Source of the DNA: Corylus avellana
Lineage: Eukaryota; Streptophyta; Magnoliopsida; Fagales; Betulaceae
Assembly: GCF_901000735.1 (NCBI RefSeq)
Contig: NC_081544.1
Coordinates: forward strand, 10,045,608-10,109,607
Length of the DNA stretch: 64,000 nucleotides
Direction: 5' to 3'
Numbering within the stretch: the first letter of the stretch is position 1; each line of letters begins with the position of its first letter. The notes beneath the pieces are model-generated. The model was given only the letters and a program-made list of their open reading frames with translations, was not told the DNA's origin and searched no databases. The position numbers were made by a program, and so were the translations under genes. Positions 35,708 through 46,920 of the stretch are shown one piece after another.

Positions 35708-35712
35708 AAAAA

Positions 35713-36149
35713 TCAATTGGCCATGGGTTGCAAAAGAGCGATGGGTTGCTGATTTGGTTCTCAAAAACCGGCTTTTCATCTACCTCAAACTAGGTGGATT
35801 CCAACTATGCGTCCTTTGGTGGAGTCCAGCAGAGTTCTTCGGTGGAGTCCGGCGGTGGCTTTCGACGGTTGCGTTTGGCAGGGGAGGAATGCCCATAGCC
35901 ACTGCACAAAGCAACCATCTTTCGGATCACGATAATTTTTCGGTTTGGGTTGGTTTGTTTTGTTCCTTCAAGCATGTAAGATTCCTGCAATTTTTATCCG
36001 GATTCATGAAACCTCGTTTATTCAAAGCTTCGTAATTGTAATTTTAGTTGAATAGTTTCTTCTGGGCTGGGATGGAGAAATTGCTTGTGGTTGGGTATGG
36101 AGAAATTGCTTCCGATGATGAAGAAGAAGCGAGGAAGAAGAAAGGGGGA
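35713..36149. other. Right interior of MULE-like element
   Basis: It is GC-richer than its surroundings (TTCGGTGGAGTCCGGCGGTGG) and may be a captured host fragment, but no protein family is recognised. There is a short GAAGAAGAAGCG tract at about 36119-36140. Confidence 0.4.
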
Positions 36150-36427
36150 AAAATGTCAAATTATTTCAATTTTTTGTTTAAGTTGAATGTTATACTGAAC
36201 CGACATGGATTTACCGTGGATTTTTTGTTTTAAAGGTGGACACGTGTCGTGATATTATGTGATTTTGTGGCGATGACATGGACTTCATTTAGTGGGGGAT
36301 TGACGGAAATTAACGGAGGTGGGGATTCAGTCTTTTTCGAAACCTGAGGTACTAGTTTTGTTATGTTTTAAAGCCTAGGGAAAAAAAAAAAAAACATTAA
36401 ATCCTAGATACCAAAAATGTTATTAAC
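36150..36427 (-). repeat. Right terminal inverted repeat of MULE-like element
   Basis: Reverse complement of 28371-28625, with a stretch of extra A residues. ACCTGAGGTACTAGTTTTGT is the best-conserved block. Confidence 0.72.
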
Positions 36428-36680
36428 CATTTTTTTAATAGCATGATATCTCAATATTTTTATAAAGTCGATCTACGGATAATTTCATCGCGTATTTGAT
36501 GCACATGGTCCCAACACAAGTCCACCATTTTATTTATTTATTATATGTAGTAGGGAAAACATTACTTACCCTCGAACTTTTCAGCATTTTAGTAATTATA
36601 CTTCTAAAGTTTCAAAAATTGCAATGTCAAATTCCCATGCATGTTTCAAAATTTTGCAGTGTTATTCCTACTGTTAAAGT
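36428..36680. other. Non-coding spacer
   Basis: AT-rich, with no gene or repeat recognised, between the MULE-like element and the Tourist-like MITE. Confidence 0.4.
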
Positions 36681-36683
36681 TTA

Positions 36684-37317
36684 AGCCCCATTTAGTTTGC
36701 GAAATGGATATTCCATTAGGAAAAGAAATAGGTATTACTGAGAATAAAAGAGGTTGGAATGGAATACTTATTCTAATTCTTTAATTTGGTAATAATACAC
36801 ATGGTCTAATTGGAATTGAATCAAAATTACTAAAAAGCTCACATTATTTTATTTTATTTTTTCAATTCATATTAGAAAAAAAAAAATTAAAAAAACCTTA
36901 AGAAAACCTAAAAAATAGTGGGTGGCCGACCACCCCAATAGAACCGGCCGGGGGTGGTATGACCACCCTTGGAGCGGGTGGCCGCGGCCACCCTCGACGA
37001 CCTACAGGGTGGTTGGGGCCACCCCTAGAGCAGATCTGGGGGCCACCCCCTTTGATTTCCATTTTTTTTTTTTTTAAGTTTAAAATAAAATAAAAAATTA
37101 TAAGGGGTTTTTTTTTTTGAAAAATCTATTCCATTCTATAAGGAATAACTATTCCTCTCATTTTTTATAGGAATAGTTATTCCTGTGTATATGAGATTAG
37201 TCATTCCCATGGGAATAACTAATTTCAGGAATAGATCCATACCAAACAAAAGAATGACTATTCTATAGGAATAGCCCATTCTATTCTATGGGTCCATTCC
37301 ACAAACCAAATGGACCC
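36684..37317. mobile_element. Tourist-like (PIF/Harbinger) MITE, 634 bp
   Basis: The inverted ends AGCCCCATTTAGTTTGCG and (reverse complement of the right end) GGGTCCATTTGGTTTGTG match at 19 of 25 positions over the longer comparison. TTA flanks both sides (36681-36683 and 37318-37320), the standard Harbinger target. Subterminal AATAACTATTCC motifs repeat inwardly. The centre (36918-37048) is a run of GGGTGGCC..GGCCACCC palindromes. There is no transposase. Confidence 0.8.
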
Positions 37318-37329
37318 TTAGGGTTAAAT

Positions 37330-37839
37330 CAGATGGTAAACATGTGCAATGCCTTTTGTACCCTTATAAAACTAATAAAAATACAGAACTAACCTTTAGA
37401 TTTTAAGGCAACCTAAAACTTTTTTCAAACAAAAGGTTTATTTCTTTCCTTTATTCATAGCATAATAGCCTTTAAATACATAAATTATTACAATATTTTT
37501 TAGGGTTGAGTTAAGTCAATCGACTCTTATAAAAATATAAAACCTAATAAAACTACTATTGACATAATCCGGAAACACTTTTATATGGGAATAAAATAAG
37601 GACTAACATGAAAATAACATAAAGATAAAACCAAATAATGACACACACAATCAAATGATAAAATTGGTCATTGTACTCAAGAACGAAATTATGAGAGTGT
37701 ATTGATTGCATAAGAGTAGCACGTATTATGGAAGACAAAACCAAATAATGACTGATTCATCGATCAATAGACTCTTATGAAAATATGAAACCTAAGAAGA
37801 CTATTAGTGAACATATTAGGGAAACAGTCTTACATGAGA
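37330..37839. repeat. Local tandem duplication next to the Pack-MULE
   Basis: 37516-37735 and 37765-37848 + 39102-39165 are diverged copies (ACTCTTATRAAAATATRAAACC, GGACTAACATGAAAATAACAT, AAACCAAATAATGAC). Copy 2 is interrupted by the Pack-MULE; copy 1 is the empty-site equivalent. Confidence 0.72.
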
Positions 37840-37848
37840 ATAAAAAAG

Positions 37849-39101
37849 AAAAAAAATATAATTTAGCCCCCCAAATTATCAGCTATTTGCGATTTAGCCC
37901 CCCAATGTTAAAAAAGTAATAAAGTAGCCCCCAAACTACCAACTAGTTGCAATTTGGCTACTCCATTAGTCATTTGTCAAATAGGATGAAAATTTCAATA
38001 CGAGGTTGTTTTGGCAAGGTTACGTTACTAAAATGCCCTTTTGAAAAAAAAAAATCAATTTTAAAAAGGGTTTAGGAAATGACATCATTTTCACTCTAGT
38101 CCCTAATCACCAAGCAACTTTGTTTATTTGTTTTCACTCTCTGTGTTTCCATGCTTGTTCGGATTTCATGGCGATGTGGCAAAGCCGGTGGGTTCTTGGC
38201 AAGGGAACGTACGGCACGGTGTTCTTGGTTGAACCCGGTGACCCCACGGCTCCACCGTTCGCTGTTAAGATGTGCCCACTTGAGAATTCGTTCTCCCTCT
38301 TGTTGGAGGAAAAGAGTGTTGGCGCAACTGTGCGGTTGTCTGGATATTGTTTCCTACCTTGGGAGTTCACTCACCGTCAAAGATGGTACCAGACTCTACA
38401 TCTGTTTCTTGAATATGTGGCCGGAGGTACTCTTGAAGATTTGATCAAGAAAGAGTTGAGTTTGTGCGACTGGGACATGCGCCGCTATGTGCGTATTTAG
38501 TAAGAGGGCATTCGTGACCAACCTAAGAGACCAATCCAAACCTCCCTCTCTGTGTTCTATGATGAACTCCCTCCTGTTCGTGTGCACAAGTTATTTGTCC
38601 AATTTTGGGCACCGTAAGAACCGATTCTCTGATTCAATCAAATATCCCAAAGGCCGATGAAAGCCCGCCCAATAGCAAGAAGGCTATTTCAACGATTGGA
38701 ATGCTTCCTTCCTCGATTGATGAGGCCTAAGGAGTGCCTTTTGTGCTTTGCTTGCCAGTTAGTTTTGCGTATCAATTCCTTGCTTTCCTTCCCCAGCTTA
38801 AGTTCAGTTCCAAGTCTTAGGTGAGAGGTTGTATGGAGAAGAAAACGAAGAAACGAAGCTGCTGTGACATCGTTTCCTAAACCCTTTTTAAAATTGATTT
38901 TTTTTTAAGGGACATTTTAGTAACTTAACCTTGCCAAAACAACATTGTATTGAATTTTCAATCATATTTGACGGTGATGACTAATAGAGTAGCCAAATTG
39001 CAACTAGTTAGTAGTTTGGAGAACTACTTTATTACTTTTTGAAGATTGGGGGCTAAATCACTAATGGCTGGTAGTTTTGGAGGCTAAATTATATTTTTAC
39101 C
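37849..39101. mobile_element. Pack-MULE carrying a protein-kinase fragment
   Basis: Long inverted repeats (37849 to ~38095 and ~38870-39101) share AATATAATTTAGCC, AAAGTAATAAAGTAG, CAACTAGTTGCAATTTGGCTA and TTGTTTTGGCAAGGTTA. The flanks read ATAAAAAAG (37840-37848) and ATAAAAAAA (39102-39110), a likely 9-bp duplication. The interior is GC-rich and holds a kinase fragment but no transposase. This fits the definition of a Pack-MULE. Confidence 0.8.
38168..38500 (+). pseudogene. Protein-kinase N-lobe fragment captured by Pack-MULE
   Basis: 110 codons from MAMWQSRWVLGKGTYGTVFL, with the glycine loop GKGTYG, the ATP-binding Lys in FAVKMCP and the hinge-like LFLEYVAGGTLEDLI. It stops at RYVRI. The catalytic loop (HRD), DFG and whole C-lobe are missing, so it cannot be an active kinase. 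It looks most like plant MEKK/MAPKKK17-20-type kinases, but the assignment is loose. 38501-38850 may hold a further scrambled piece. Confidence 0.72.
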
Positions 39102-39110
39102 ATAAAAAAA

Positions 39111-40149
39111 TGACTAACATGAAAATAACATCAAGACAAAACCAAATAATGACGCAATAATTTTAAAAATTTAGAAGATAGAAGAAAGACCGAAAATGAT
39201 GAGTAGCAAGTCTCAAATATTATATATATTCAGAATAAAAATTCTTGCATAGAGCTTGTTAATTTATTCCTAATTGAACACAAATTTGGAAGAAATTTGC
39301 TTCAACTTATTCTAATAAATATCAACTATCTTGTAACATTGCTCATGCATCATTTTCTAAAAAAAATCAACATAAAAATATTCTCATTTTTTTTCTTTCA
39401 CTTTTTATATTACATTATTCACTTTTTATTACTATTTAAATAACAAAATCTATATAAAATAATTTTTGTTTTTTTCACTTTTTAATACAAAAAATTTAAA
39501 ATTTTATACTACATCAATTATTTTGGACCAATGCAAATATGCTTTACTAGACTAGGTCGAACAGTTGTTTGATCCACGGAAAGAGAACAGTTGCTTGAAA
39601 ATATGTGTTCAGAAAGTAAAACAAAATGCAAATCAATGCAGCTTTTTCGAGAGCAAATTAATAGGAAAAACCAAAACACGAAGGTTATTCTTGAAAAAAA
39701 AAAAAAAAATCCCACAAGTAAGGGTGGGTATTGGTTATAATGGTACTAGTAACTCTATTTTTGATAACTAACCAAAATTATCGGTTAATTTGGTTAATTA
39801 ATCGATAACATTTGGATAATAAATTATTTTGAAAATTTCAGTTAATAACGGTTCAGATAATCGGTTACCGTCAGACCACCACCGTGCAACCCACGAGGCT
39901 CCAATGTTGTAGTACCGAGCAACCCATGACCACAAGGCTCCGACAATGCACCATTGACAACTGGAGTCAAACCACGCTGTCACAGACTCATGACAGAAGA
40001 GGAACACGACAACGACAGAGCTAGAGAGAGACGGTTGGGAGATGAGAGTGACGAGAGAGCGCCTTGCGAGATATGCAAGGACAAAGGACCACACATGTGC
40101 CCCTTGAGACCAATGAAGGAAGACTAGCATGGGCGTCTTAACTTCTTCC
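39111..40149. other. Non-coding stretch
   Basis: 39730-39870 has repeated TTGGTTAATTAATCGATAAC / GGTTCAGATAATCGGTTACC motifs like the ends of hAT-type non-autonomous elements, but no boundaries were found. The rest is AT-rich with no gene. Confidence 0.45.
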
Positions 40150-40745
40150 TAAAAAATTGATCCCAACACTTCAAACGCTTGTGGTCGTGGCCGCTCAGAA
40201 GGTGGGTTCTCTTTTGTCTCACTAGCATGTTCGTATGAGTAAGATAGCAAGGAAAACTTGCTTTTAGGAGGAATACTTTTTGCTGCTTTCTCATTGAACT
40301 TAAATAGAGAAGAGTTATAATTGTAGTTGATCACATCAAGCTAACAAGATAAGCATTGATGTGATAAGGTATCTATCTACGCTAATTAATACAAGAAGAT
40401 TAATTACAATCGATCACAAGAGGTGTGATCGAATACAAACAGATTACTTAAATGTTACCTGTTTGTATTATAAAAGATAAGTAAGAGTGGTAAGAGTCCC
40501 AATAGGAGTAGGAAGTTTACGGCGATTGGTTGTGCTCTGGCACTGCGATCGAGCACTCTAGTGATTGCGCTCGATCGCCCTCGGGATGGTATTGCACTAT
40601 GGTACTCTCAAGTACTGCAATCGAGTGCTTAAGTGATTGTGCTCGATTGCCCTCGGGTGCTCTAGTATTCTCTGGTACTGTGATTGAGCGCTTAAGTGAT
40701 TGTGCTCGATTACCCACGGGATGCTCGTAGTGTACTTCCTTAACA
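40150..40745 (-). repeat. 3' LTR of split copia element (left edge approximate)
   Basis: It ends on the plus strand at ..CTTCCTTAACA (40745), followed by the polypurine tract ACCCCTCTCAAACT read on the opposite strand. The other end is uncertain. CTGCTTTCTCATTGAACTTAAATAG resembles part of the copia LTR at 62976-63356. Confidence 0.7.
40530..40735. repeat. CGATCG-type tract in copia LTR, three ~60-70-bp units
   Basis: Units contain CTCTGGCACTGCGATCGAGCA .. GTGATTGCGCTCGATCGCCCTCGGG with progressive C-to-T decay (GATTGAGC, GCTCGATTG). The tract lies ~10-215 nt from the minus-strand LTR start, in U3. Confidence 0.8.
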
Positions 40746-41013
40746 ACCCCTCTCAAACTGATGGGAGGAGAGGTGACCATTAGTTTGTCTCTAAGGAATA
40801 GAAACCTTGTGGATGTGAGACCTTTTGTGAACATGTCTGCGCACTCATTAGTTGTTGAGATATAAGATGATGCCAGGTCTTTGTGAAGTATCTTGTCTCT
40901 GATAAGGTGATAATCAACCTCTATGTGTTTGGTTCGAGCATGATAGATAGGGTTAGAAGCTAGGACAATGGCTCTTAAGTTGTCATACCATAATCGAGGA
41001 GGTTTTTGGAGCA
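40746..41013 (-). pseudogene. Copia RNase H C-terminus (3' part of split gene)
   Basis: LQKPPRLWYDNLRAIVLAS, HARTKHIEVDYHLIRDKI, ADMFTKGLTSTRF and ISLRGVV are the standard end of a copia polyprotein. It was cut from its upstream part (which ends LRMLLKELHDV at 56750) by the Athila-type insertion. Confidence 0.87.
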
Positions 41014-42284
41014 TGATGTGTGCCAAATATTGCATATTTGGACCCCTTAATTTACTTGTGTTAATCCTTTAGCTGTGTTATTATCTGATGTTCTGTGTTA
41101 GTTTTGTGTTTTTAGTATTTTGTAGGTGTTGAAGAAAAACTACTTTTTGGAAGAAAACATAGTTTGAGAAGACCTAGATGATGTGGTTAAGTTTAACCAA
41201 ATCCAAGAAATGGGTAAATCGGATTAAGGATAAGATTGGATAAAATTTCGAATTGGATTCAAATTCAGATTCTACACGTCTCAGTATTTTGACCATAACT
41301 TTTCGTTCACATATCCGATTGAGGTGATTCAAGTGGCGTTGGAAAGCTAACCCAAAATAATACAATTCATTGTGAAATAGGATTTTCCTAATTCGGACGT
41401 TTACTATTCCAAAATCGTCCCGTAATTAAATGGTACAAACCTGGACGAATTGTATCCGATTTCAACTTGTAAAACCCTAAGTTTTAGGTCTATAAATAGG
41501 GAATTATCAGATTAGTTGAGAGAGCTACGAATTTGAAGATTGCAGAGGAGAAAGAAGAGAGTTTAAGGTTTTCCTAACTTTTGAATCTCTACTTTGTGAT
41601 TCTTATTTGTAAGTACTCGATTTTACATTATGAATTCAATCAATTTTGTTTTGTCTTTCAATAACATGAGAGGCTAAACCTTCAACTAAGGTTAAAGATG
41701 AAGCCTCACTTATGATTAGCAACTTTGTTTCATGTATGTAATATTTCCCAATTTAATGGTTTAATTGCTCTATTGTTTTACTTCTAATCAATTGGATTGA
41801 ATAACTCTTGGATATCATTTGTGATTCAAGGATACACTTGATGATTTAAGATTATTCAATACAATTGATTGCTTGGTTTTCTTTGTTAAAAATTGGATTT
41901 CTTTTGTGATTTGGGTTATGAATGGATACATGGGATCTTTTGATTAATTCTTTGAAGCAATAGTAAAACAAACTTAAGATTTATATGTGAGAACTTTGGG
42001 GAATATTATAGATCATGAAATTATGTTGTTATGAATTTGTGAGTGCGGATTCCGAAACCTTAGTGCTTCGTCATAAGATTTCAATCACTTTAAATTGCTT
42101 ATGCTTTGGCTTTTTCATTCAAACAAAAAAAACTCTCAAAAATTTGGAACTAGACTAGGGTTTAATTAATTTAGATTTAAAATTGCTTTCAAGAATACAA
42201 TTCCCTATGGGTTCGATCTCGCACTTGCAATCCATTAACTACAATTGATTCGTGCACTTGCGAGTTAAATAAATTTGCACAACA
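41014..42284 (+). repeat. 5' LTR of Athila-type element
   Basis: Matches 55474-56744 at a constant offset of 14,460 bases. Differences fall mostly in the first 550 bp. CTATAAATAGG near 41491 is a plausible TATA region. Confidence 0.95.
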
Positions 42285-42290
42285 AGTTTT

Positions 42291-42308
42291 TGGCGCCGTT
42301 GCCGGGGA
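42291..42308 (+). promoter_or_regulatory. Primer binding site, tRNA-Asp type
   Basis: TGGCGCCGTTGCCGGGGA starts 6 bp inside the 5' LTR. It is the complement of the plant tRNA-Asp 3' end used by Athila-like elements (family knowledge). Confidence 0.9.
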
Positions 42309-42701
42309 ATTGTTTATTTTTTGAAACCAATTTATTTCTAGATCGGTTTTATTCTTCTACTAGTTATAATTAGGATTTTATTTTTCTGCAATTTGTTTTA
42401 TTTGTGTTACTAATACACAAAAAAAAAAAAAAAAGTAAAAAAAAAAAAAGATTTTTCTTTTTGTTTTTTGTTGTTGTTTTGTTTGTGTTACAGCCCTGCT
42501 ACGATCGAGCACACTTGTGGCCAAGACAGCAACCGCAACAGTTCAGTAGATTTTTGCCAAAATCTTTTGGTCCTTTTTTGTGAGTTTTTAGTTTCTGTTT
42601 AAATTAATTTCTGCTTGCAATTGTGTTTAGTTAGTTTAATATAATTTAATTTAGTTCAATTCATTTCAGTTTTTAGTTTGTTAGTTTGTTAGTTTGTTAG
42701 G
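42309..42701 (+). other. Untranslated leader of Athila-type element
   Basis: T-rich leader with a CTACGATCGAGCACAC site at about 42497, a single copy of the CGATCG-type motif. A GTTAGTTTGTTAGTTTGTTAG microrepeat lies near 42675-42705. Confidence 0.7.
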
Positions 42702-44520
42702 TTGTTAGTTCCTTTTTGCATGTTCGGTCGTAGATCTTTAAATCTGGAGTTAAACACTTTTGATCCCGAAATTGAAAGAACGGCGAGAGAGAATCTAAGA
42801 CAGCCACCAAACTCACCCACCAATTCTCAAAGTTCCGAGTCTGATTCGGAAAAGTCTGTTAAGATGGGAGAACGAAATCAACCTAGATCCCTCAGGGAGC
42901 TGTTCGTACCCAATATTACCAACACACCATCATGTATAGTGTTGCCAGCTACTCGCTTCGAGCTGAAGCCGAGTACAATAGGCCACCTTCCTGCATTTAC
43001 AGGATTAGAGAATGAGGATCCATATGTTCATGTGAGGATTTTTTTAGAAATTTGCGACATTGTTAATACACAAAATGCCCCAGCAGAAGCGGTGCGCCTT
43101 CGGTTATTCCCTCTGTCCCTACATGATAGGGCGAAATCCTGGCTACTCAACAATAGACCTGGATCTATCACTTCTTGGGATATGTTGCAAAGCAAGTTTT
43201 ACCACAAGTTCTTCCCAATTTCCAAAATCAATGCCCTCCGTCTACAGATCACCAATTTCAGACAAAAAGAAGGGGAAAGATTCACCGATAGCTGGGAGAA
43301 GTTTAAAGAGCTTACTATAAAATGCCCACCCCGCGGGTTTGAGAATGAGGTGCTAGTTCAAATTTTCTACAGGGGACTAACACCAAGTGAGCGAAACTCG
43401 CTTGAGACGATGAATGGTAGAGAATTCTTAAGTCTTACTAGGGATGAAGCTTATTAAACTTTGGATGAAATGGCTGAACGAGCACAACAATGGGATTTTC
43501 AAGATAGTTGGGACAGACAACAAACCGCTCCCAAGACAGGAAGCATCTATAAGGTGAGGAACGATGCTGAATTAAGGGAGGAGTTCAAGGTTCTCAAGCG
43601 TCAGTTTGACACTATGGTCTTAAACAAACCAGTGAATGCAGCAGATACTTACCACGTTGATGCATGCGGGTTATGTGATAGTCAAGCGCACTTCACTCAA
43701 AACTGCCCAACTCTATCAACAGAGTACCCAACTGAGCAAGTCAATGCCTTCAATGAGTACAAAAAACCCACCACTGGGCTGTTTTCCGAAACTTACAATC
43801 CAGGGTGGCGGAATCACCCCAATTTCTCTTGGAAGCAGAATCAGCCATTGAACCAAAGAGATACCACTCAAGCTCAGAATCAGTTCAGGTCATCTCAACA
43901 AGCTCAACCGCCTGTTTATCAGTCTACCACTCAAGTGCCTGCACCACAGTCATCACTGGAAGACATGATGAAAACATTAATAGAAAAAGTCGACCGGTCC
44001 AACACCCAAGCTATACAAGAGCTCAAGAATTCCAACTCCCAATCTGTACAAGAGCTAAAAGGTTTCACCAATCAAGCCATACAGGAGCTGAGGAATTCCA
44101 ACATGGCTAATAGCTGACACATACAAGAACTTAAGCAGGCCATGATCAAGGTAGAAGGACAAGTTGGCCAGATAGCAAATTAGGTGAGGGAAAGAGAAAG
44201 AGGGAAGTTCCCTAGTCAACCCGTGCCTAACCCAAAAGGGCAATTTGTGATTGGAAGTTCCTCCGCCTCTATGCATGGTCAGGAGCATGTACAAGCCATC
44301 ACCACTCTAAGGTCAGGCAAACAGGTGGATAATCAAGTGGTCATGTCTGAAGAGGCCACTAAGGCTGCAGAAGAGAAGGAAAACCTGGACAAGCCTGCGG
44401 AAGACACAGGACCGGACATTGCCATTCCGATTACTGAAGATCCTTCCAAAAAGTATATACCCAAAGCTCCGTATCCAGAAAGACTGAAACCGCCAAAGAA
44501 GAGCTCAAAGTGTTCAAGTA
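42702..44520 (+). pseudogene. Gag of Athila-type element, few stops
   Basis: A plausible start is MFGRRSLNLELNTFDPEIER at ~42717. The Gag core at ~42960-43450 has HVRIFLEICDIV, RLRLFPLSLHDRAKSWL and CPPRGFENEVLVQIFYRGL. The Athila-typical ETYNPGWRNHPNFSW is at ~43790-43835. The tail has a Gln-rich region and repeats of IQELKNSN (43995-44110), then ITTLRSGK. Stops fall after RDEAY (43455-43457), after MANS (44115-44117), after VGQIAN (~44181) and near 44531. It is mostly intact, consistent with youth. Confidence 0.85.
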
Positions 44521-44521
44521 A

Positions 44522-45620
44522 GTGCAGATAAACATTCCATTCCTAGATGCCATCCAGCAAGTGCCTTCTTATGCCAAATTTCTGAAGGATTTGGTCACCA
44601 TCAAGAGAAAGACGAACGTCCCCAAGAAAGCTTTCCTGACTGAGCAGGTCAGCTCTATCTTGCAATACAAGATGCCTGTAAAGTATAAGGACCCTGGATG
44701 TCCTACTGTTGCTTGCAAGATTGGTGACAATCGAGTTGAGAAAGCTCTGTTGGATTTGGGGGCCAGTGTAAATCTACTGCCATATTCAGTATATGTTCAG
44801 TTGGGATTGGGAGAGTTGAAATCCACTTCAATTAACTTCAGTTGGCCGACAGATCTGTGAAGGTTCCAAGGGGAATTATTGAAGACGTCCTGATCAAAGT
44901 TGATAAGTTCTATTACTCTGTGGACTTCATCGTCTTAGATATAGAAACGAAAAATGCAAAAATTCAAGTTCCAATCATATTAGGGCGTCCCTTTTTAGCT
45001 ACGGCTAATGCCCTAATCAACTGTAGAACTGGAGTCATGAAGATATCATTTGGAAACATGACAGTGGAACTGAACATCTTTGATATCAGCAAGCAACCAT
45101 TTGAGTATAAGGAGGTCAGAAGCACATGCTTAATTGAGGAGATAGTAGAGAAAACTGTCAATGAACCAGATATTGAAGACCCCTTGGGAGAATGCCTGAT
45201 TGCACTGGGAAGTGACATGGCACTGGACACTTTATTGGAACAAGCTGACGCCTTGTTAGACTTAACGCCTGAGATAAAGACGGAGACTACAGAAATTACT
45301 TTGACATCGTCCCCTGATCCATCTTCATTAGTAGTTGAGCTTGTCAAGCGGGAGTTGAAGCCTCTACCAGACACCCTGAAGTACAAGTATCTGGATCCTA
45401 TAGAATCTCTGCCTGTGATCATTGCTACCGATTTGGATAGTGATCAGGAACATGAGCTGTTAGAAGTTTTGAGAGAGCATAAAGAAGCAATCGGGTGGTC
45501 AATAGAAGATATCAAAGGAATCAGCCCTGCAGTAGTGATGCATAAGATTCATCTGAAAGAAAATGCTAAAACTTCTCACGAGCCACAGAGACGGTTGAAT
45601 CCGGCCATGCAAGAGGTAGT
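44522..45620 (+). pseudogene. Protease and linker of Athila-type element
   Basis: KALLDLGASVNLLPYSVYVQLG at ~44740-44805 is the Athila protease active site (DLGAS). A frame change near 44842-44860 separates it from ILGRPFLATANALINCRTGV, the end of the domain. An acidic linker leads to WSIEDIKGISPAVVMHKI, which precedes RT. Confidence 0.83.
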
Positions 45621-46920
45621 TCGAGCAGAGGTAATTAAACTTCTGGATGCGGGAATCATATACCCAATCTCTGACAGCAAATGGGTGAGTCCCATTCATG
45701 TGGTGCCGAAGAAGGCAGGGATTACAATTATCAAGAACAAGGAAAATGATTTGGTCCCCACTCGTGTGCAGTCAGGATGGAGAGTGTGCATTGACTACAG
45801 GAAGTTAAATGCCGTGACAAGAAAAGACCATTTTCCTCTACCTTTCATCGATCAGATGTTGGAGAGATTGGCAGGCCATGAGTACTACTGTTTCCTTGAT
45901 GGTTACTCCGGCTACAACCAAATTCCACTGGACCTCGAAGATCAAGAGAAGACTACTTTCACTTGTCCGTTCGGTACGTTTGCCTATCGCCGTATGCCGT
46001 TTGGATTGTGCAATGCACCCGCCACTTTTCAGCGATGTATGATCAGCATCTTTTCAGATATGGTTGAACGTCACCTGGAGATCTTCATGGATGACTTCTC
46101 AGTCTTTGGTTCATCATTTGGGGAATGTCTACATCATCTCACATTGGTGTTGGTACGGTGCAAGGAGAAGAATTTGGTTCTGAATTGGGAAAAATGCCAC
46201 TTCATGGTGAAACAAGGAATTGTTTTAGGGCATGTAATTTCCCACAAAGGTATTGAGGTTGACAGAGCTAAGGTTGATCTGATATCTAACCTTCCGCCCC
46301 GCGGACAGTTAAGGAGGTTCGGTCATTTCTGGGACATGCTGGGTTCTACAGAAGATTCATCAAGGACTTCAGCAAGATAGCAAGACCTCTATGTAATCTA
46401 TTGGCAAAAGATGTTCCTTTTGACTTCAATGACAAGTGCCAGACAACCTTTGAGATTCTGAAAAAGACCTTAACTTCTACACCAATCATTCAGCCACCTA
46501 ATTGGGGGGTTCCGTTCGAGATAATGTGTGATGCCTCTGATTATGCTATGGGAACCGTTTTGGGTCAGCGAGTAGAGAAGATTCCGCATGTCATATACTA
46601 TGCCAGCAAGACTCTGAATGATGCACAACTTAACTACTCCACTACTGAAAAGGAGTTGTTAGCTGTAGTGTTTGCTCTGGATAAGTTTAGATCTTACTTG
46701 CTAGGATCTAAAGTCTTAGTCTACTCTGATCATGCTACGTTGAAATATCTATTGTCAAAGAAAGATGCTAAATCTCATCTCATCTGGTGGATTCTGTTGC
46801 TACAAGAGTTTGATATTGAAATTCGGGACAAGAAGGGTTCCGAGAATGTGGTAGCTGATCATCTATCCAGGTTGGTTGTGGACTTTAATGATAATGCTGT
46901 GCCGATTGCTGAGACATTTC
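45621..46920 (+). pseudogene. Reverse transcriptase-RNase H of Athila-type element
   Basis: KWVSPIHVVPKKAG, WRVCIDYRKLNAVTRKDHFP, YCFLDGYSGYNQI, RRMPFGLCNAPATFQ and EIFMDDFSVFG (catalytic FMDD at ~46084-46095) are intact. A frameshift near 46300 separates LSNLPP from [16 protein letters not shown] sequence. RNase H follows: [46 protein letters not shown]. One indel is the main defect. Confidence 0.88.

Larger units (their letters stand above)
28371..36427. mobile_element. Long-TIR DNA transposon (MULE-like), split by a chromovirus
   Basis: About 250 bp at the left edge (28371-28625) recur as the reverse complement at the right edge (36150-36427). Both contain AAAACTAGTACCTCAGGTTT, GTCAATCCCCCACTAA, GTCATCGCC and ACACGTGTCC. 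Such long terminal inverted repeats suggest a Mutator-like element. Without the nested retrotransposon it would be only ~1.2 kb, with no transposase. The flanks are T-rich (ATTTTTTA-like on both sides), so the target duplication is unclear. Confidence 0.72.

Noticed and set aside
38168..38500. Functional protein kinase gene
   Set aside because: Only the N-lobe is present, without catalytic loop or activation segment, and it lies inside a transposon with long inverted repeats.
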